The notes below the pieces were generated by a model. That model made no database searches. It saw only the letters and a list, made by a program, of their open reading frames with translations, and was not told where the DNA came from. Below, one piece after another: positions 35,741 through 45,229 of a stretch of 64,000 bases of DNA; within the stretch, counting starts at the first letter, position 1; the number at the start of each line of letters is the position of its first letter. This DNA comes from Sporolactobacillus sp. CQH2019 (GTDB taxonomy: Bacteria; Bacillota; Bacilli; Bacillales; Sporolactobacillaceae). The position numbers and the translations under genes were made by a program. The DNA lies in NCBI RefSeq assembly GCF_028765345.1, contig NZ_JARAJZ010000004.1, positions 124,001 to 188,000 of the forward strand. Reading direction: 5' to 3'.

Positions 35741-36733
35741 TCAGGCTTTCTGATGCAGGCGAAGCGATAATGCCTGTTTCGCTGTAATAATTGCCAGCTT
35801 ATAGACATCGTCCGCCGAGCAGCCCCGCGACAGATCGTTAACCGGTTTATTCAGGCCCTGGAGAATCGGTCCGATTGCTACAAAGCCGCCGAGCCGCTGG
35901 ACCATCTTATAAGCGATGTTGCCGGCATCAATATTCGGAAAAATAAAGACGTTTGCCCGTCCCCCGACCGGGGAGCCCGGCGCTTTCCTTTCAGCCACGG
36001 AAGGCACATAAGCAGCATCAAACTGCAGCTCTCCGTCGATCAGAAGTTCCGGGGCCTTTTCCCTGACCAGTTTTACAGCCTCGGTCACTTTATCGATTGC
36101 CGGATCTTTCGCAGATCCCTTGGTGGAAAAGCTGAGCATGGCAATTCTCGGATCGATCCCGAACAGTTTGGCCGTTTCGGCCGATTCCACCACAATTTCC
36201 GACAGTGTTTCACTGTCCGGAGTAATGTTAATGCCGCAGTCGGCAAAAACAAACTCTTCCGTGTCTCTCACCATGATGAACGATCCGGAAATTCTTTTCT
36301 TCCCGGGCTGGGACTTAATAATCTGAAGCGCCGGCCGGACCGTGTCCGCCGTGGAATGGACGGCTCCGCTCACCAGCCCGTCCGCTTCCCCCATGTAGAC
36401 GAGCATGGTTCCGTAATATACGGGATCAGCGAGCCATTTTCGTGCCTGTTCACGGTCGGTTTTCCCCTTCCTGCGGGCAACGAGCGCTTCAACCAGTTCG
36501 TCCAGCTTCGTTTCCGTTTCGGGATGCCTGAACAGAATTTTCTGTTGATCCGCCAGTGCGCCTATCTCCGGCACGGCTTGCCCGCGCTTTCCGATCAGAA
36601 TAGGCTGAACCATTTCCTCGTCCGCCAGCTTCCGGACCGCCGCCAGAATCCGTTCATCTCCGCTCTCAGGGAAGACAATCGTCGGTTTCTTTTCCTTCAC
36701 CTCAGCTTTAAGCCTGTCAAACAAATCTGCCAT
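35741..36733 (-). CDS. pta: phosphate acetyltransferase
   Basis: Interconverts acetyl-CoA and acetyl phosphate in overflow and mixed-acid metabolism. The 330 residues have the short Bacillus-type form without the N-terminal DRTGG region: TIVFPESGDERILAAVRKL at the start, MLVYMGEADGLVSGAVHSTADTVRPALQ in the middle (as region about 110-138), SFSTKGSAKD, and VGGRANVFIFPNIDAGNIAYK near the end. It is divergent from hemQ, the same arrangement as in Bacillus. Confidence 0.95.
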   Translation of the reverse strand: MADLFDRLKAEVKEKKPTIVFPESGDERILAAVRKLADEEMVQPILIGKRGQAVPEIGALADQQKILFRHPETETKLDELVEALVARRKGKTDREQARKWLADPVYYGTMLVYMGEADGLVSGAVHSTADTVRPALQIIKSQPGKKRISGSFIMVRDTEEFVFADCGINITPDSETLSEIVVESAETAKLFGIDPRIAMLSFSTKGSAKDPAIDKVTEAVKLVREKAPELLIDGELQFDAAYVPSVAERKAPGSPVGGRANVFIFPNIDAGNIAYKMVQRLGGFVAIGPILQGLNKPVNDLSRGCSADDVYKLAIITAKQALSLRLHQKA

Positions 36734-36906
36734 GTTGGCCCCTCCAATTAAAATTAATGCGTATTTTCAGTATAAACTAAATGAGCCGATCCTACATCCT
36801 GAAAATTAATTTGATTAGGGTGAAAATTGCAGATGACTTGGTCGCAGACAGCCCCCGCACTGTGCTATAGTAAATAAGTAGCAAACAGACAAAGAGGTGA
36901 CTTATC

Positions 36907-37653
36907 GTGGCCGAAGCAGCAGAGACACTCGACGGATGGTACTGCCTGCATGATTTCCGAACTATTGACTGGTCTTTATGGAAAGCCCTTTCAGCTCATG
37001 AAAAAGAGGAAGCCGTTCAGGAATTCAGCCATTTTCTGGCGGAGTGGAACCGAATTGAACAAAATCACGAAGGCAGCTACGCCTTCTATTCCATTCTCGG
37101 TCAGAAGGCTGATTTCGTCATCATGTCGCTCAGACCGACGATGGACGAGCTGAACGAACTGGAAACAGCCTTCAATAAATCGAAATTTGCCGAAGTGACA
37201 GTACCGGCCTACTCCTATGTTTCCGTTGTCGAACTGAGCAATTATCTCGGCAGCGGCAAGGGCGATCCGTACGCCCATCCCCGCGTCCGGGAGCGCCTGT
37301 ACCCGCTTCTGCCTAAATCTGATTATTTCTGTTTCTATCCAATGGATAAAAAACGCGATCAGGACGACAACTGGTATATGCTTCCGATGGAAAAACGGCG
37401 CGAACTGATGAAAAGCCACGGCATGATCGGGCGCAGCTATGCAGGAAAAATCACGCAGGTCATCACCGGCTCGGTCGGCTTCGACGATTGGGAATGGGGA
37501 GTTACGCTCTTCTCAGATGACGCACTCCAGTTCAAAAAAATCGTCTATGAAATGCGATTCGACGAGGTAAGCGCCCGTTACGGCGAATTCGGGCCGTTTT
37601 ATGTCGGACCGCTTTTGGATGAAGAAAAGTTCAGGAAGATGCTCGCCGTCTGA
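36907..37653 (+). CDS. hemQ: coproheme decarboxylase (hydrogen peroxide-dependent heme synthase)
   Basis: Last enzyme of the coproporphyrin-dependent heme pathway of Gram-positive bacteria. The 248 residues start at GTG with GAGGTG seven bases upstream. Family features: [43 protein letters not shown], and the core [20 protein letters not shown] followed by the heme-ligand histidine region [20 protein letters not shown]. Terminated by the hairpin at 37671. Confidence 0.95.
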   Translation: MAEAAETLDGWYCLHDFRTIDWSLWKALSAHEKEEAVQEFSHFLAEWNRIEQNHEGSYAFYSILGQKADFVIMSLRPTMDELNELETAFNKSKFAEVTVPAYSYVSVVELSNYLGSGKGDPYAHPRVRERLYPLLPKSDYFCFYPMDKKRDQDDNWYMLPMEKRRELMKSHGMIGRSYAGKITQVITGSVGFDDWEWGVTLFSDDALQFKKIVYEMRFDEVSARYGEFGPFYVGPLLDEEKFRKMLAV

Positions 37654-37670
37654 CACGGCAAAAAGGCCGA

Positions 37671-37708
37671 GCGGCCCGCCCCCCGAACCGGGAGCGGGCC
37701 GTTTTTGC
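37671..37708 (+). terminator. terminator after hemQ
   Basis: CGGCCCGC pairs with GCGGGCCG, followed by TTTTT. Confidence 0.85.
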
Positions 37709-37810
37709 CGACCAGCGGCATGCGGACGTCCTTCCGCGCTTTTGTCATCATTTGCTTCAAGCCGCATAGTCTTTAAAAGTATACGGCAAACAGCCCTGTG
37801 TTGTACGTCA

Positions 37811-38284
37811 ATGAAATCTGTCCGCAAACCGGAATGTTCGGATAAAAGGGGGTGTCCGGCCATCGCTGTCATCCAATATACATCGAGCGACGTATCGCTG
37901 CTTGCCCGGCTGATGCGCGCAGAAGCCGAAGGAGACGGACGGCTCGGCATGCTGCTGGTCGGCAATGTCGGCGTCAACCGGGTTCTGGGCAATTGTCTCG
38001 ACTTTAACGGCATCACAAGCATTCAGCAGATGGTCTTTCAAAGTCCCGGCGGATTTGAGGCCACGCAGCACGGTTATTTCTATCAGGCCGCGCGTTCGCA
38101 GGACAAAAGGCTGGCAAGGCGCGTCATCAACGGCGAGCGCTTCAATCCGGCAGCGAATTCGCTTTGGTTCTTTAAGCCCTTGGACGTGTGCCCGGCTCAG
38201 TGGTTCAATCAATGGAACACCGGGCGTTATAAGGCGCACTGCTTTTTTGCTCCTACTCCGACAGAATGCCCGCGGGTCTACTGA
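37811..38284 (+). CDS. cwlJ: spore cortex-lytic hydrolase
   Basis: Germination cortex hydrolase of the SleB/CwlJ family. The core is SSDVSLLARLMRAEAEGDGR with the catalytic Glu, LLVGNVGVNRVL, HGYFYQAARSQDKRLARRVI and NSLWFFKPLDVCPAQWFNQW. The start is unclear. ATG 37811 has no ribosome site. An ideal AAAGGGGGTG site precedes ATC at 37862, where translation would give IAVIQYTSSDV, matching the family start MAVVRATSADV. Either ATC is used or an ATG was lost by a point change. gerQ, whose product is needed for CwlJ in spores, follows. Confidence 0.85.
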   Translation: MKSVRKPECSDKRGCPAIAVIQYTSSDVSLLARLMRAEAEGDGRLGMLLVGNVGVNRVLGNCLDFNGITSIQQMVFQSPGGFEATQHGYFYQAARSQDKRLARRVINGERFNPAANSLWFFKPLDVCPAQWFNQWNTGRYKAHCFFAPTPTECPRVY

Positions 38285-38371
38285 TCCTGCCGGACCCGCT
38301 TTGGAAAGCCCGATTTTTCATTTTTTAGTGAGACTGTGCCGGTTAATCTTTTCTAAGGAGTGATTCAAATC

Positions 38372-38911
38372 ATGAGCGATCAATTTCCACCGGAAAACTG
38401 GCCTTACGGCGCTTCATTCAATCCGGAATACGGAGAATCCCAGAACCAGAGGGCTTCTGGGCAGCCGACACCGCAGCAGGCGGGAAGTGCTTCGTTCCCC
38501 TTCCCCGGACAGTTCGCCACGCCGTCGGGAGCTCCCGCAACAACGCAGGCACCGCAGGCTCTGCCTTATCCATATCCGTCCTATACCATTCCTGCGGGAA
38601 CCGCCGTCCCGTCGCAGGCGGCACCTGCAGCGACCGCACCGGCCTTCGTCGAGCAATCCTATATTGAAAACATTTTGAGGCTCAATCTTGGGAAAACCGC
38701 CACCGTCTACGCGACATTTGAGGGGAACACGGAATGGAACGCAAAAAAATTCACCGGCACGATCGAAGCGGCGGGCCGTGACCACGTGATTGTCGTTGAT
38801 AAGCAAACGAACGTGCGTTATCTGATTCCGATGGTATTCGTCAATTATTTTACGTTTAACGAGCCGCTGGAATACAGTTATCCCTACGCGCCTCCTTCAG
38901 CCGGAAGATGA
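38372..38911 (+). CDS. gerQ: spore coat protein GerQ
   Basis: Spore coat protein needed for CwlJ assembly and cross-linked by transglutaminase in Bacillus. The 179 residues have a Pro/Gln/Ala-rich N-terminal half and a conserved C-terminal domain: EQSYIENILRLNLGKTATVY, TEWNAKKFTGTIEAAGRDHV and the TRYLI-like NVRYLIPMVFVNYFTF. AAGGAG lies 11 bases before ATG 38372; the GTG at 38360 overlaps that site. It is paired with cwlJ and presumably expressed in the mother cell. Confidence 0.9.
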   Translation: MSDQFPPENWPYGASFNPEYGESQNQRASGQPTPQQAGSASFPFPGQFATPSGAPATTQAPQALPYPYPSYTIPAGTAVPSQAAPAATAPAFVEQSYIENILRLNLGKTATVYATFEGNTEWNAKKFTGTIEAAGRDHVIVVDKQTNVRYLIPMVFVNYFTFNEPLEYSYPYAPPSAGR

Positions 38912-38998
38912 CGGCGGACAGGAAAAGAACGGGCTGAGTGAGCTGCTCCGCCCATTTCACTTCGGCCCATTTTTACTTGGAAGGACTCCCGAATGCGC

Positions 38999-39373
38999 TT
39001 ATCCCACGATGGCAGCAAGAAACAGCAGAGCCCAGCCGATCAGAAAGGCTACGCCGCCGAACGGCGTGATGATGCCGATCGCATCAACACGGCTGAGGCT
39101 CAGCGCATATAAGCTTCCCGAAAACAGAACCGTGCCGAGTACCAGCAGCCAGCCGGCCCATTGCAGCAGACCGGCCGACCCGCGGAATACACTTGCAGCG
39201 AGTATGCCGATCAAAATCAGGCCGAGACTGTGAAACATCTGATACTGGACACCCGTCTGAAAAATGGGAAAGTAATGTTCGCCCAGATGCGGTTTCAGAA
39301 CATGAGCGCCGAAAGCGCCGAAAGAAACCGAAAGAAATGCCAGCAGGGAACCAAGGGCAATAAAAATTTTCAT
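38999..39373 (-). CDS. DUF423 membrane protein (YwdK-like)
   Basis: A 124-residue membrane protein with four hydrophobic helices. The first contains the DUF423 signature GSLLAFLSVSFGAFGAHVLK, then HYFPIFQTGVQYQMFHSLGL and the C-terminal ITPFGGVAFLIGWALLFLAA. The function of the family is unknown. In Bacillus a homologue (ywdK) adjoins gerQ (ywdL), the same neighbourhood as here. Confidence 0.85.
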   Translation of the reverse strand: MKIFIALGSLLAFLSVSFGAFGAHVLKPHLGEHYFPIFQTGVQYQMFHSLGLILIGILAASVFRGSAGLLQWAGWLLVLGTVLFSGSLYALSLSRVDAIGIITPFGGVAFLIGWALLFLAAIVG

Positions 39374-39549
39374 CTAATTATCTCTCCTTTGCCGGATCAC
39401 CGGCACCCGACTGTGTTCCGCCGCTTGTTCCGCTTAATAAAACGCGCGGAGACCGGCTGAAGCCGAAATCAGCAGAACACTTTCAAGGCCGAATGCGGCA
39501 GGCAGTCTTTTTTCTTTTCGCTTCATACACCGATTATCGGAAACGCCGC

Positions 39550-40419
39550 TCATTCTTTCCAATATTTTTTAAAGATTGCCTGGGTACCGCTGTTTTCTTC
39601 ACCGGCATCGGCAAGTTGTTCATAAATTTTCTTTGAAAGAGCAAGGCCGGGGGTATCCAGTCCCATACTTTCCGCGGAGTCCAGTGCGATTCGTTCATCC
39701 TTGATCAGATGTTTGATATAAAAGCCCGGTTCGAAATCGCCCTTCAGCATCCGGCGGCCGAGATTGGAAAGCGACCAGCTGCCGGCCGCTCCGGTTTCGA
39801 TACTTTCCATCACTTTGTCCGTATTCAGCCCCGCGTGTTTCGCATAAGAAAGTGCTTCGGCGACACCGATCATATTCGAAGCGATGGCAATCTGGTTGGC
39901 CATTTTGGTGTGCTGCCCCGATCCCGCTCTGCCCTGATAGACGATCTTTTTCCCCATCGCCCGAAAAACAGGAGCCATTGTTTCGGCATCCTCTTTTTCG
40001 CCGCCGATCATGATGGACAAGGTGCCGTTCTGCGCGCCGACATCCCCGCCCGAAACCGGAGCGTCCAATGCGTGCAGCCCTTTCTCTTGCGCCGCCGCGC
40101 TGATTTTTTCAGCCAGCTGCGGCGATGACGTCGTCATGTCGATCAGATAAGCACCCGGTTTGGCGTGGTCAAGTATGCCATCATCAAAATAAACGGCTTC
40201 GACATCCTGCGGGTAGCCGACCATTGTGATCACAATATCGGCCGTCTCGGCAACAGCGGCCGGATTGGCCTTCCAGACGGCTCCCGCAGCTAAAAGTTCA
40301 TTTGCTTTGCTCTTTGTCCGGTTATAAACGTAAAGTTTAAAACCGGCCTTCATCAGATTGCGGATCATTCCCCGACCCATGACTCCTGTCCCGATAAAAC
40401 CGACTGCTTTTTCACTCAT
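39550..40419 (-). CDS. NAD(P)-dependent beta-hydroxyacid dehydrogenase (HIBADH family)
   Basis: A 289-residue member of the 3-hydroxyisobutyrate/tartronate semialdehyde reductase family, like Bacillus YkwC. Rossmann start AVGFIGTGVMGRGMIRNLMK, substrate motif DAPVSGGDVGAQNGTLSIMI, and the catalytic lysine region SGQHTKMANQIAIASNMIG. The substrate cannot be told from sequence. ATG 40419 is preferred, with GTG 40428 as the alternative. Confidence 0.85.
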   Translation of the reverse strand: MSEKAVGFIGTGVMGRGMIRNLMKAGFKLYVYNRTKSKANELLAAGAVWKANPAAVAETADIVITMVGYPQDVEAVYFDDGILDHAKPGAYLIDMTTSSPQLAEKISAAAQEKGLHALDAPVSGGDVGAQNGTLSIMIGGEKEDAETMAPVFRAMGKKIVYQGRAGSGQHTKMANQIAIASNMIGVAEALSYAKHAGLNTDKVMESIETGAAGSWSLSNLGRRMLKGDFEPGFYIKHLIKDERIALDSAESMGLDTPGLALSKKIYEQLADAGEENSGTQAIFKKYWKE

Positions 40420-40665
40420 GAGCTCCACTCGCTTTCATGCTTTTTCACCATTTCTGCTTCTCTTTCAACGATAGCACGAAAAACGGCTGAATTCACGTAA
40501 AGAAAACTTGCCGATCGGCAAGCCTTTAAGCGAAGCATGGAGTTCCGTTGCGGCGGCCATGGACGGCCGGGCGCCGGGCAGGCCGCCGGGATGCCGCGTT
40601 TGTTCGGCCTCTGATCGTATCACCTGCTGAAATTTTATACGTTTATAAGACAGCGGACGGGCACC

Positions 40666-41925
40666 TCAGACTTTTCGGATCTGAAAGAAATGGGTAAAAA
40701 TCCAAGGATACTGAGGCATGGCAAAATTCAGCTGCCAGCCGCCGATGCCGCCCAGTCTTGCATTATAGGCGATCTGGGCCTTATTAAACAGGCTGCGTGT
40801 ATCCTCAAACCAGACAACATGATTCTGCCCGTTGTCATCTGTGTAGTAAAAATAGGCTGACTGATCGGCTGCGGAGAAATTAATCGGAATCCGCTCGCTC
40901 ATTGCGAGCTGGATTGCCGCCTGATTGGTAATCGGCCGCCCGGGATTCTGTCCGGTAAAAGGAATCACCCAGTCATAGCCGTAAAACGGCGTGCCCAGAA
41001 TAATCTTGTTCCGATCAATCAGAGAGCTCGCATAGCGGACTGTTCCGAGGACATTGGCGATCGGTGCCGTCGGTCCGGGTTCGTTGCCCGCATGGTGCCA
41101 GTCATAGGCCATGATGAACATGAAATCGACGACGGCTCCGATCGCTTCATAGTCATAGCCCTTTACCCACGGAACCGTGTCGTCCATTTTCGCCGGCACG
41201 GCAATGCTCAGACGGATTCCGGCTGATTGGGTTCTCGCTTTCAGTGCCTGCAGGAATGCAACAAAGGCCTCTCTGTCGTCGGCGAGCACCCCTTCAAAAT
41301 CGATATTGATCCCGCCATACCCATGCGACGTGGCAAGATTTATCAAGTTGTCGATCAGCCGTGCCTGTACATCGGGAGCATTCAGCATACGCTGTACGAG
41401 CGCGGGATTAAAACCCGTCTCCGATAGATTGGTCACCGCCAGGATCGGCGTCACACGCCTGCGCCAGGCTGCCAGAACCGCCGCCCTGTCGTTCATCGGG
41501 CTTAAATCGCCGTTCCAGTTAAAATGGGTTTCAAATAAACCTACATAAGTCAGGTAAGGCGCATGGCTTTCAATCAGCGCCTGATCGGCGGCGGGCGTCC
41601 GAAGCTGCGTATAGCTGAGAACGGTTGCCGGGCGCCGCTCAATGCCGGGAAGATTCAGTTTCATCCCGGGGCTCAGATTTTCCGGACGAATGCCCGGATT
41701 CGCCTGCGTTAATGCGTTCAGCGGTACGAAGGCCGCACGCGATATCGCCCAGAAACTGTCGCCGGGCTGCACAACATAAACATCACTGGTCACGAGCAGC
41801 GCCTGGCCGGTGACAATATTTGTCGCCGTCAGACCGTTCACTGTTCTTAATGTGTCAACGGGAATATTAAACCTCTGCCCGATGCCGTACAGAGAATCCC
41901 CCGCTTTCACTGTATAGACAAACAT
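40666..41925 (-). CDS. LysM-GH18 spore peptidoglycan hydrolase (SleL/YaaH-like)
   Basis: N-acetylglucosaminidase-type enzyme acting on spore cortex fragments. Two N-terminal LysM domains (about 1-46, YTVKAGDSLYGIGQRF; and about 50-94, YVVQPGDSFWAISRAA) precede a GH18 chitinase-like barrel from about residue 100 with the catalytic motif GGINIDFEGV (Asp-x-Glu) and MAYDWHHAG. There is no signal peptide, as is usual for SleL/YaaH coat-located enzymes. Together with cwlJ and gerQ it supports an endospore-forming host. Confidence 0.9.
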   Translation of the reverse strand: MFVYTVKAGDSLYGIGQRFNIPVDTLRTVNGLTATNIVTGQALLVTSDVYVVQPGDSFWAISRAAFVPLNALTQANPGIRPENLSPGMKLNLPGIERRPATVLSYTQLRTPAADQALIESHAPYLTYVGLFETHFNWNGDLSPMNDRAAVLAAWRRRVTPILAVTNLSETGFNPALVQRMLNAPDVQARLIDNLINLATSHGYGGINIDFEGVLADDREAFVAFLQALKARTQSAGIRLSIAVPAKMDDTVPWVKGYDYEAIGAVVDFMFIMAYDWHHAGNEPGPTAPIANVLGTVRYASSLIDRNKIILGTPFYGYDWVIPFTGQNPGRPITNQAAIQLAMSERIPINFSAADQSAYFYYTDDNGQNHVVWFEDTRSLFNKAQIAYNARLGGIGGWQLNFAMPQYPWIFTHFFQIRKV

Positions 41926-42271
41926 AGTCCCATCCTTTCCGCCCTTGTCCCGGGCGCCGCTATTCGCCTCATGATCGATTAGGCGTTTCCCTCTATCCTA
42001 TTCTCCGCACCTGCGGGTGTGCCTCTTCGGATCAGGCAGCCGTTCCAAATTGACAGAGCAGGAATGAATGGGATAAAATTTTTTCGTCTGTTGCTTTTTC
42101 ACAGCCCAAGGGGCCAGGGATTCCTGCGCGCAATGGATAATAGATGCAGGACAGCGATCGGCCGGAGCGAAGCCCGATCAAAGCGGCTTGTAAATAAGCG
42201 GTGCGTTGTTGCGATTTCTCTTGTTTGGAATAATGTAATAGGAATAACCCGTTGAAATTGGAGGCTTTTTC

Positions 42272-43459
42272 ATGGTTGATTTCATTCCTTCAGAACTCGT
42301 CCGGACAATACCCGGCAACTATTTTGCCCGGATCGACCGAATGATTGATGCGTTTGAGAATAAAGGAATTGATCTGATTCATCTGGAAACGGGCAGTCCG
42401 GATCAGCCGACTCCGGAGCCTATCGTCCGGGCGCTCGGCCGCGCTGCGCGGCTTCCGGAGAATCAGGGCTATCCGCCGTACGGCGGCAAGCGAAGCGCCA
42501 AAGAAGCGATCGCTTCGTTCTATTTGCGGGAATACGGAGTGCCGCTCGATCCCGAGACGGAAATCACGGTTTTTGACGGGGCAACCATTGCCATCGCCGC
42601 ACTGCCTCAGATTCTGCTGAATCCGGGCGACATCATGATCACGACGGATCCCGGCTATCCGATGTATTTTTCCTGTCCGTCGCTTGCAGGCGCCGACGTC
42701 TACGGCATTCCGGTACGCGCTGAAAATAACTTTCTGCCGGATTACCGGACGATTCCGGATCAGATTCTGGAAAAAGCCCGGCTGCTGATGCTGAACTATC
42801 CGAATAACCCGACAGGCGCCGTAGCGACGGAACAATTTTTTGCCGACACCCTTTCTTTCGCCCGGGCGTACCATCTGCCCGTCGTCCATGACTTCGCTTA
42901 TGCCGCCTTCGGATTTGACGGCGTGCGCCCCCGCAGTTTCCTGCAGACGCCGGGCGCAAAAGAACAGGGCATTGAAGTCTGCACGATGTCCAAGACCTAT
43001 AACATGGCCGGCTGGCGCTTCGGATTCGCCGCCGGGAACGCTTCAATCATCCGGGCATTCAATCGTTTTCATGAAATGGCACACAGCGACGTGTTCGGTG
43101 CGGTACAGGATGCCGCATCGGCTGCGCTGCTCGGTCCCCAGGACTCCGTCCGCGACCTGTGCGTACGCTACGAACGGCGCCGGAACGTCCTTGTCGAAAG
43201 CCTGCGCGCGATCGGCTGGAATGTTCAGGCACCAAAGGGCTCTTTTTTCTGCTGGTTCAGAATACCGGACGGGTATACTTCGGAGACGTTCGTCCGCGCA
43301 CTGCTGGAAAGAGCACATGTTGCCATGGCACCGGGGATCGGATTCGGAAGCCATGGAGATCTGTTTGTGCGTGCGGGACTGCTGGAACCCGAAGGCCGCC
43401 TGCGCGAAGCCGCAAAAAGGATTCAGGCTTCCGGCATCCTGCAGGCAACGAACGTATAA
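42272..43459 (+). CDS. class I/II PLP-dependent aminotransferase
   Basis: A 395-residue fold-type I aminotransferase. Seen: LETGSPDQPTPEPIVRAL, YPPYGGKRSAKEAIASFY, the substrate-binding NYPNNPTGAVA, HDFAYAAFGFD, and the PLP-lysine in SMSKTYNMAGWRFGFAAGN. It is closest in pattern to aspartate/LL-diaminopimelate-type aminotransferases (DapL/DapC-like, YugH). GGAGG precedes ATG. Substrate is not assigned. A second aminotransferase is at 50734. Confidence 0.85.
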   Translation: MVDFIPSELVRTIPGNYFARIDRMIDAFENKGIDLIHLETGSPDQPTPEPIVRALGRAARLPENQGYPPYGGKRSAKEAIASFYLREYGVPLDPETEITVFDGATIAIAALPQILLNPGDIMITTDPGYPMYFSCPSLAGADVYGIPVRAENNFLPDYRTIPDQILEKARLLMLNYPNNPTGAVATEQFFADTLSFARAYHLPVVHDFAYAAFGFDGVRPRSFLQTPGAKEQGIEVCTMSKTYNMAGWRFGFAAGNASIIRAFNRFHEMAHSDVFGAVQDAASAALLGPQDSVRDLCVRYERRRNVLVESLRAIGWNVQAPKGSFFCWFRIPDGYTSETFVRALLERAHVAMAPGIGFGSHGDLFVRAGLLEPEGRLREAAKRIQASGILQATNV

Positions 43460-43711
43460 CAAAACAATGTCTGCCGGCCGATCAGGCTGTTCCGATTTGA
43501 TCCGTTAAAAGGGGCCGATTCCAAAAACCTTGTAAAATTCAAGATCCGAGTTTATTAAACAATTTCTTTCCGGATCTTTCGTGAAAGCCTCCCTCCTGTC
43601 AAAAAGTCCTCCGTTTCTTCTTCAAAAGGCTGTCGACCGATGGCAGGACGAAGCCAATTAAGGACTTTCGCGGACTCTTACAAATAATCGGCAAAAATTT
43701 TAAGACTCCGG

Positions 43712-43752
43712 AACAAAAATCGACAGGTTCAGATGAGCCTGTCGATTTCTTA
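43712..43752. terminator. bidirectional intrinsic terminator
   Basis: AAATCGACAGGTTC-type arms pair (ATCGACAGG with CCTGTCGAT) around a short loop, with T-runs on both strands. It serves the aminotransferase gene (plus) and yisL (minus). Confidence 0.7.
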
Positions 43753-43799
43753 TTTTCGGGCGGCCCTTTGACACGCCACTTCATGGCCGCAGCCATTAT

Positions 43800-44129
43800 T
43801 TAGAATACTCCATAACCGATCAGCAGAATTACGATTAAAATAACGATGATCAGAAGCCACATAAAGAAAGTGGGTTCTTTTCTTTTGCGCCTGGCGAGCG
43901 TCATTTCCATTATGCCGATCAGGATCAGCGCAAGAATACCCTTTAAAATAAACAGCCATGGGAAGCCCTTCAACGCAAGCATCCACACGCCGGTCACGAT
44001 CATCACAAGATAGGCCAGCCTCAGGCCGATTTTCCATCCGCGCTGCCGATAGAACGCGAAACCGAGAATAAACAGCAACACCATGATCCCCCACATGCCG
44101 CTATGTGTTTGTACTAAAAAGTGGAACAA
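43800..44129 (-). CDS. yisL: DUF1516 membrane protein
   Basis: A 109-residue membrane protein with four helices, matching YisL of Bacillus (HFLVQTHSGMWGIMVLLFIL, a basic loop, then RLAYLVMIVTGVWML and a C-terminal Leu/Ile-rich helix). Start is TTG 44129 with GGGAGGGG six bases upstream. Function unknown. Confidence 0.8.
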   Translation of the reverse strand: MFHFLVQTHSGMWGIMVLLFILGFAFYRQRGWKIGLRLAYLVMIVTGVWMLALKGFPWLFILKGILALILIGIMEMTLARRKRKEPTFFMWLLIIVILIVILLIGYGVF

Positions 44130-44715
44130 TGACAGCCCCTCCCGTTGTTTTTCCGTTAAAAAACGGACCGCTCTTTTCTATTTCACTGTCCAGTTTATCA
44201 CGGAAAGCGCCCAGACTCACAATCCGCGACCTGAAGGTTTCTGCAGACCTAAATAAATCCGCCGGTCGATGTGCGGCCAGAAGCGGGGGAGTGCTCCTAT
44301 CCGAAAAACGATGAGCCGTTATAAGCAATGCTTCATTGGCTGCCGGAACAAAGCCTGCCGCTACCGAGCGGACCGCCGCAATACCCGGTGCCGAAGTCGG
44401 GTGCACCCGCTGAGGACGATAAAATCGAACGGCGCATCGTCAGCTGTTTATTATAAATTTATATAGTCCCATCCAGGTCGGCAAACAGCATCCCAAAGTG
44501 CCAAGCGGCCGTTCAGGATGATCTCCGTTGCTGTTGAAAGGAGGAAATGCCTGGTGAAATATATCTTATAATTCCAATTATTCGCACTTATTAATTCTTT
44601 AGCTGTCACAGTCGACTTTCCGCATTTTTCTGACGATGACTGGTGCTATTCTGCAACCTCAATCCGGGTTCTATTTGGATATCAACCGGATTCAGGGTGA
44701 GTCCGGCGTCATTTG

Positions 44716-44903
44716 GGCACGACCGATAAATCAGGTACATTGACCGATAATATTGCCGCGATGACCGATAAAATCGCTGCATTGACCGATAAAGCGGGTA
44801 CGGCGACCGATAAAATCGCTGCATTGACCGATAAAGCGAGCACGGCGACCGATAAACTCCCGGCAATGACCGATAAGCCCGGTGTGTCGACCGATAATCG
44901 ATG
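44716..44903 (+). repeat. 21-bp tandem array F (GACCGATAAA units)
   Basis: Nine copies of ACCGATAA spaced 21 bases apart, such as GACCGATAAAATCGCTGCAT plus one base. It has the same unit and phase as array A, read on the opposite strand of the window. The plus-strand frame reads TDKAGTATDKIAALTDK, as in array A, but has no ribosome site. Confidence 0.85.
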
Positions 44904-45015
44904 ACCCGGATACAACGGCCGACAAACCCTCCTGAAACAGGGCCGTTTAACATTTTGGTGCGAATTTTCGGATTTCGGTATGACTATCGTTGATTTTAGC
45001 ATTTACCGACGCTTT

Positions 45016-45200
45016 TCGGCACGATTCATACGAATGTACAATGGACGGAAGAAAAATATCGGGCACTTCCGCAATTCAGCACCCGGCCGCGTGTGATATC
45101 GTCCTTCAGAAAGAGCATATCGTCCCTCGTTGCTGTCCGGAAGAATACAGATCCCTTCCAGAAGAGCGGATGACGCATTCACGCTGCGATCGGCGCTTCC
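45016..45200 (+). repeat. conserved tail of interspersed repeat, copy F
   Basis: Begins GGCACGATTCATACGAAT, then GGACGGAAGAAAAATATCGG, TTCCGCAATTCAGCACCCG and CCGCGTGTGATATCG. The second half follows the subtype seen at 50349 rather than that at 54626. Confidence 0.65.
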
Positions 45201-45229
45201 ATAAGTCGGCCGTATTTCGTCCCATCCGT

